Shown: positions 53,501 through 59,900 of the stretch, in pieces | How the letters are laid out: every line of letters starts with the position of its first letter | Numbering within the stretch: position 1 is the first letter of the stretch | Source of the DNA: Unio delphinus | Taxonomy: Eukaryota > Mollusca > Bivalvia > Unionida > Unionidae | Direction of reading: 5' to 3' | Assembly: GCA_029339505.1 (NCBI GenBank) | Contig: JAQISU010000058.1 | Location: 1,304,001-1,368,000, forward strand | DNA: 64,000 nt | Program-made: the position numbers and the translations under genes | Notes under the pieces: generated by a model | What the model was told of the DNA's origin: nothing | What the model saw: the letters and a program-made list of their open reading frames with translations, nothing else | The model's database searches: none

Positions 53501-56500
53501 GTGTACTGTGTTGCTTATGGATGTAACCAAAAGAGTGATAATGGGACAAAAGGGTTCTTTCTTTTTCCAAAAGGCCATGTTTACCGTAAAAAGTGGATTG
53601 AAGCTGTTGGGATAAAATAGAGTGAGGGATGGTAAAGTTGTACCATTTATACCAACTGCAACATCCCGCCTGTGCATAAGACATTTTGAGGACAGTTGCT
53701 TTTACATCCTCCTTCCGTCATTAAGTCGATTAGTTTTCAAATGAAATTGAATTTGCAGTGCCTTCAATTTTCCCAGAGACTGTCAAATATAAAAAGAAAA
53801 CCCTTCTGTCACCAGAGAAGTTTGGTCCACCTATCATTACAGCAGGTGTACAAATCTGTTGAATCATTCATATATATACACTTGTACTGAGACTAGATTA
53901 GCAACAATTTTGTTTCATAAATGGCATTATCATGTGAAATGCAGAGGTACATAAGTATAAATCCTACTTCAAATCATCAATCAGTCAATTAACAGTTCTT
54001 GTTTCTCTAAATAATCTGGATGTCCTTTCTCATCCTCCACTTGTCCATGTCTTCTGAAATGTCCTATTATGTTTTTCCCTATCATAATAATTATTCCTCT
54101 CTTTTGTCATTTTCATTCAACTTTTGCTTTTTTCCAAGAGGCTGAACACCTATTAAACGCCATATTTAGCCTGTCTTATAAGGTGGGAATTGTGCATTGT
54201 TTTGAAATATGAGATGTTATATTATAGCTGATGCAAATTATTTAAAGTAAGAAAAGGAATGGCAGTTACCTTAATATAAAAAAGTCTGAGCAAAACACGT
54301 TTCAAAACATGTGCCTCTCTCTGATAAAGTCTTGACTTCAGCGGATGTTCTGCATGATCAAAACAGTGGCTATTGTAAACACTATTATAATATATTAACA
54401 TCACACAATAATGTTAGTTTCACCCTGGAAAATGTGTGATCCCATCAAACAAAGCCATCTGATTCGGCGTGTTGTATTTAACAGCTCCAATTACGGTCTC
54501 ATCATTAATAGCGTATGTTTAGTAAGTGTTCCTAAATAATCGTACCTCAATGTATTGTTGAAATTAATAAGAAGCAGGAAAATTTTCAAATCTTACATGC
54601 CCATGCTGAGAGATTTAATTCCCAACAAATGTACAGCATTCTCCTAGGATATCTCCAAATGTATTCTATTATTTGTTCAGTCTTGTATGGGAAAAATATA
54701 AAAACAATTTTTATTGTCATAGAAAAAGTTGTATGGAGATGATGTGTCAGTAATATGACCATAATATATTGATCGAATTCTTATAATTATTTCGATGCAA
54801 ATGTAAATTATGCAGTTTTCCCCGTTTGTGCCTATTGGTGCGTTTGGCTAGCAAGCAAAAAAAAAACAAACACAAAACAAACAAGCATGAAAACTAATTT
54901 TTGTGAATAGTTGATGCCATGCTCTTTTGTTTTGTAGTTTGCTACTGTGGTTGCGTGAATACAGTGTGATACCAGGTTATTTTTCATTTAATTTGCTGTC
55001 AGGTTAATTAGGATATCAATTACCAAACTTCCGTTGTTAATGACAGGACCATGATTGACGCTGTTAAGCGAAATGCACAAAATCTAATGGCTTCTTGTAA
55101 TAGAAACACATTTCTGAGGCAGAAATTTACTTCATCTTCTAAGGCTAATATTTTATGACTGTGTTTACAGCGGTCACTGCATTGATTCTACAGAATATAT
55201 ATTGAAGTCACGTCTTTATTAGGGTATTGAGTAAACAAATGCTGACTGTTGATAAAAAAAAACTTACTAGCCCATCAGACTAATAACATTATGATAGTTA
55301 CAAGACGCATGCACTGTCTCTTCTGGGGATAAATGTACGTCATTTCCGGTTGGCGTCCTCTATAGGTGAGAAATCTTATCAAAGGGGAGGTAACAGCATT
55401 CTATACTTAATTTTCGAGTAATTAAATTATTATATCATCTTTATGCTTCATATTTTTTTTTAAAATGTGTGCAAATATGACTACTTTTATTCACGTAATG
55501 CAAATATGATATATACATATAAATGTCAGAGTATGGCCAGTGACCTTTAAACAAAACCCAATAACTGAGCTATGTGAACATTTCATGTTTGGTGGGCACA
55601 TCTTTTTTCAGATAAAAGGTTTATTTCTTGGGTGCCACTTGTGGCTCCTTATCTCCTTTTTATGCAGGACATGGTATCTATGTTACACAAATCCCACATT
55701 GGTTTTGCAATAGACAAACTGACAAGTATGCATTTGTATCAAATTAATTGCTATGTCTCACCTCTCCACACATTTCTTACAACACATAAAACAGACATGA
55801 ATAACAAAGAATTCAAATTCACCTATTAGACTGGGCACATATAAGGATCTTGGAAGTTGGCTGTTCTTTCAGCAGAACCATGGCTGCCTGAGCAATGGTC
55901 TCAGTCTTGCCGGTACCAAATGGACCATACATAATGAAAGGAGGGGTGTATCCGCTCCGCTCCGCAACAATGTGACGCACAGCCTTCATCTGATCCTCGT
56001 TCAGGACTGAGGAACTAAAAGACGAAAATTAAATTACAAGATAACTAAAAGACAAAAATTAAATTACAAGATAATGAGGAATTTGGAGACAAAAAAAACC
56101 CACTATCCTGGTTTAAAATGGGGGGGGAATGATTGCTTATTTTGCTTAAAACTAAAAGAAGAATCTCTAATAATTACAGAAAACAAAATATGCTTTGAGC
56201 AGTCTATCCATATTACCTTAAAGTCTTTGAAGGTTAGCATAAAAGTCTAGACCTTTCCCATTTCTCATCTCAGAAGAATGTTCAAGACAAGTTATTTAGT
56301 ATATCGAATATATGCATTTAATGATCATCTGACAGCTGTATCTTTGTAATAGAAAACCTTCTTTTATCTATTTTGTTTTCTATCCTTCTATATTGCTCTT
56401 CATCAATCCATCCACACAATCCTTCCAACATTAAACCAGTTTTAAAAAAAGGGAAACCATCTATCTATTAATCCAAATTACCTCTCTCAATCAAGGAAAT

Positions 56501-56887
56501 TCTCTATGACTCTCAAGTCATCATAATCATCAGATAGGTTATATAAATCTGACTGTCTGCATACACCTAACAACTGTTCAAACTTGCAGCTGAGAAAACA
56601 ACCTTTATGAATTACTGACAATATTGACAATCAAATAAAAAATTCAAACCTTTCAAGTTTCATTCTTTTCTACAAATTGTTCTAGCTCTATTAATTTATA
56701 CTCCTGATAATAGAGATACCATGCAAGCAAACTCCAATAAACTTGAATTCATGTTGACATTTCAAGTAAACAGAATTATATGTATCATTTACCAAAGGAA
56801 CCATAAAGATACATTATACATTGAAACAATAGAATCTCCTGGACCTTAAAATAATAAAAATATCAATGAATGACAGCAAACTCTTGA

Positions 56888-56980
<93 letters not shown>

Positions 56981-59900
56981 TATACACATATATATACACA
57001 TACATACATATATATACACATACATGCATGCATACATACATACATACATACATACATACATACATACATACATACACACACACGCCCATGTGTGTGATTC
57101 AAATATCAAAAATTTCAAATCCAATTATTTCTTTAACCTTTTCATTTCAAAACTGCAAAATGCAAGAACTGAGACATAAGATATGAAATAAACCCATGGC
57201 AAAATGTGCATAATTATATGTAAACTTTACGTACGAAACTTTCAAAATATGTCTTTCATTCCTCAAGGGATTTATTTTTGGCACATCAGGAAATACAATT
57301 TCCGTGTTGTTCAACTGATCTATAGCAAAATGCATGCGGCAGAAAAAGAGTCTGTTCATCTGGAACTGTAGCTCCATAGTGAGAACATCCATAGCTTTCA
57401 GATTCAGCCTTCTAACGCACGATGGTGACAGACAGAGGTAGATATAGTCTCTCCCTCTTCCATCGTAGTTAAAGTTGTCTTCACGTACAATACAGGCCTC
57501 AAATACCACCTTGTCAGACTTATTTTGTGGGGCAAGTAGAACTTTTCGGACACTGTGAAACAAAACAAATAAAATGAGAAATATTAGATTTGAACTTTCT
57601 CACTTAATATAAAATCAAGATAAGGATCACTGAAACTCTATTTACGCTCATTTTTGTTTTTAAATTGATGTTTAAAAATTCTGAATTTTAGCAAAGCAAT
57701 TTTTGTTCCTTAAATCAAAAAAGTACAATGTGATGAATTAATTATTTGTCCTTATATTTAGTATTTGCAAGACTTGCTACTTTAAGTCAGTGACTTAACA
57801 CACGTATTAAACTCGTTATTTACTATCTCCATTTTTCTGTAAAGTGTAATTCTTCCATTCAATGGACTAAACATGTCTTAAACTCGTTATTTGCCATCTT
57901 CTTTTTCTGCAGAGTGTAATTCTTCCATTCAATGCTTTGCTCTAAAACAAAAAATACATTCCTTAGCAGATTAAAGCTTGTAAAAATAATAAAACTTTTA
58001 TCAACCTCTAGTAGAAAAGCTCAAAATATTTGCAACAAGAGTAGGCTTCTAAATTGCTCACTTGCCTGTGTTGTGCACATGCTTTACTATTTTTTGCACA
58101 CTGATCAAAATTTTAAGACACATTATCTGCCTAATACTTAAGTCCTTTAAACCACTATACTTATTTTAGAAAAGAAGAAGTTGTTGGAACCATTTTTCAA
58201 ACTTGAAAGTGCTTAATACAAAGACTCCATGCATTGTTACCTTGTGAGGATAAGTTTGCCAGCATCTGTGTCCTCAGTTAGATTTTCCTGAAGGGGTACT
58301 CTTGCAAAGAGCTCTCCTGGGTGAGCAAATATCATGCCATCATCATTTATCATATTAACTACTTCAATGGTAGCACACACGTTGTAGCTGAAATAAATGC
58401 AATGGTAGTTATGGATGAATAACACACAAAGGCAAATACAAAAAAATGATTAGCTGCAGATCCAATGAATAATCTTGAATTCCTTAATTCTATATATCAA
58501 TTTAAGAAAATATAAATTGGAAACTGCAGTAGCATGGTTAGACTCTATCAAACAGATGTTGGTTAGACCTACTGATTCAATGTGTATTTGGAAATGGTCA
58601 TAAGTTTTCATTTCCTCTGCATTATACTGCCAATACAATTGTTCCATTCTTATATGGCCATGCCTTCTGCACCAGAAAGTGGCCATATAAGACAGGTGGC
58701 CTTTCCAAAGTGGGAATCTATTTGTGACAAGTATGTGTATGTAGTAAGAAAGCTACAAATAACTTCAAAGCACTTCAAGAAAAGTACATGTATGTAACAT
58801 CAATAATCAAAAGGTCCTGCTTGTCTTAAGAACATGCTTAGTTAGCATATATTAAAAATTCTTAATCATAAGCGTGAAATGTGAGGGGTACTTCTGGCTT
58901 TATCAGCTGATAATCATTAACCTGACGGTAAAGATGAAAATGAACTTCTTGATCACAAAAAGGATCTGATTTTTCATACTTACCAATAAGCATCAACAAA
59001 AAAAAAAATGAATTAAAACTAAATAATGCAAATTCCATTTAATTTCAAATTGTTTACAATGCAGAGATCCATCTGGTCTCTAACATTCTTCTTTTTTGTT
59101 ACAGAAAAACTTGTCTTGAAGGCTCACCTGTTTTGGGAGGACAGATTCTCAATGCATCGATTTAGTGACTATAAGGTCTAATAACTCATCCAGATTGACC
59201 ATGATTTTTTGGGGGCAAAAGGGGTGGTCTTTCAAGACAGGTTCTACTGTATATGGAACCATACAGTTCTACATATTGTTATTTTATGTCATAACTCAAT
59301 CAAAATGTTTTTATTACCTGGATATAATCTGATGACGAGTGATTTCCTCAAGCTCCAAAAGCTTGTGCATCTTGGGGACATAGTTATGTCTGTTGAGTTC
59401 AGTCAGCACAACTTGCTGTGTCACTACGCTCTCTGATGATGCCGGCTCTTTGTACTGTCGCAGAAGTTTCTCTTCATATGGATAGGTAGCATCAGAGTCA
59501 TATCGTACTATTTCCCTGTTCAGGCTTGTCCATCTGTCAAAGGTCAGTGTCTCTCGTAAATGACGCACTTTTTCATGTGAAGACTGTGTGCCTACCTCAA
59601 CAGTAAGTTTTCTACAAACCACTGGTTCTTTGTCAAAATCAAAAATAACCCACTGCTGGAAAGATCCATACATTCCACCTGTGAACTGAACAGTTACACG
59701 ATAGCATGGCATCCCACTGTCATCAACATCTTCAAACACCTCCCCTGGGGCAATCTGACATGACTTCTCTGTGGTAGATGGAGAGCGCAAGGAGAAGTGA
59801 AGACGATCTCTATTGTATAAAAGGGCAGCTCTGAGCATGGGGAGCTGAAAAACAGGAACATGACAAATATGCATGTTTTGGAGCAAATACATGTAATATT

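Larger units (their letters stand above)
53216..55546 (+). mobile_element. Kolobok-like DNA transposon: TTAA target site, THAP remnant, nested insertion
   Basis: Flanked by TTAA at 53212-53215 and 55547-55550. The ends AGGTCACCGGCCA and (inverted) AGGTCACTGGCCA match, and a deeper inverted pair TGACGTACATTTATCCC lies at 53396-53412 and 55326-55342, so terminal repeats reach about 200 bp. A THAP zinc-finger pseudogene sits at the left end of the interior. TTAA duplication plus an N-terminal THAP domain is the combination known for Kolobok elements. The segment 53880-55300 is copy B of the 1.68-kb element. Confidence 0.72.

Noticed and set aside
53480..53684. Two minus-strand open frames of 65 codons
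   Set aside because: They are antisense to the THAP pseudogene, which has the recognisable residues on the plus strand.
56814..57186. Overlapping Tyr/Ile/Cys/Val-rich open frames on both strands
   Set aside because: All come from the TA/CA/CATA microsatellite.
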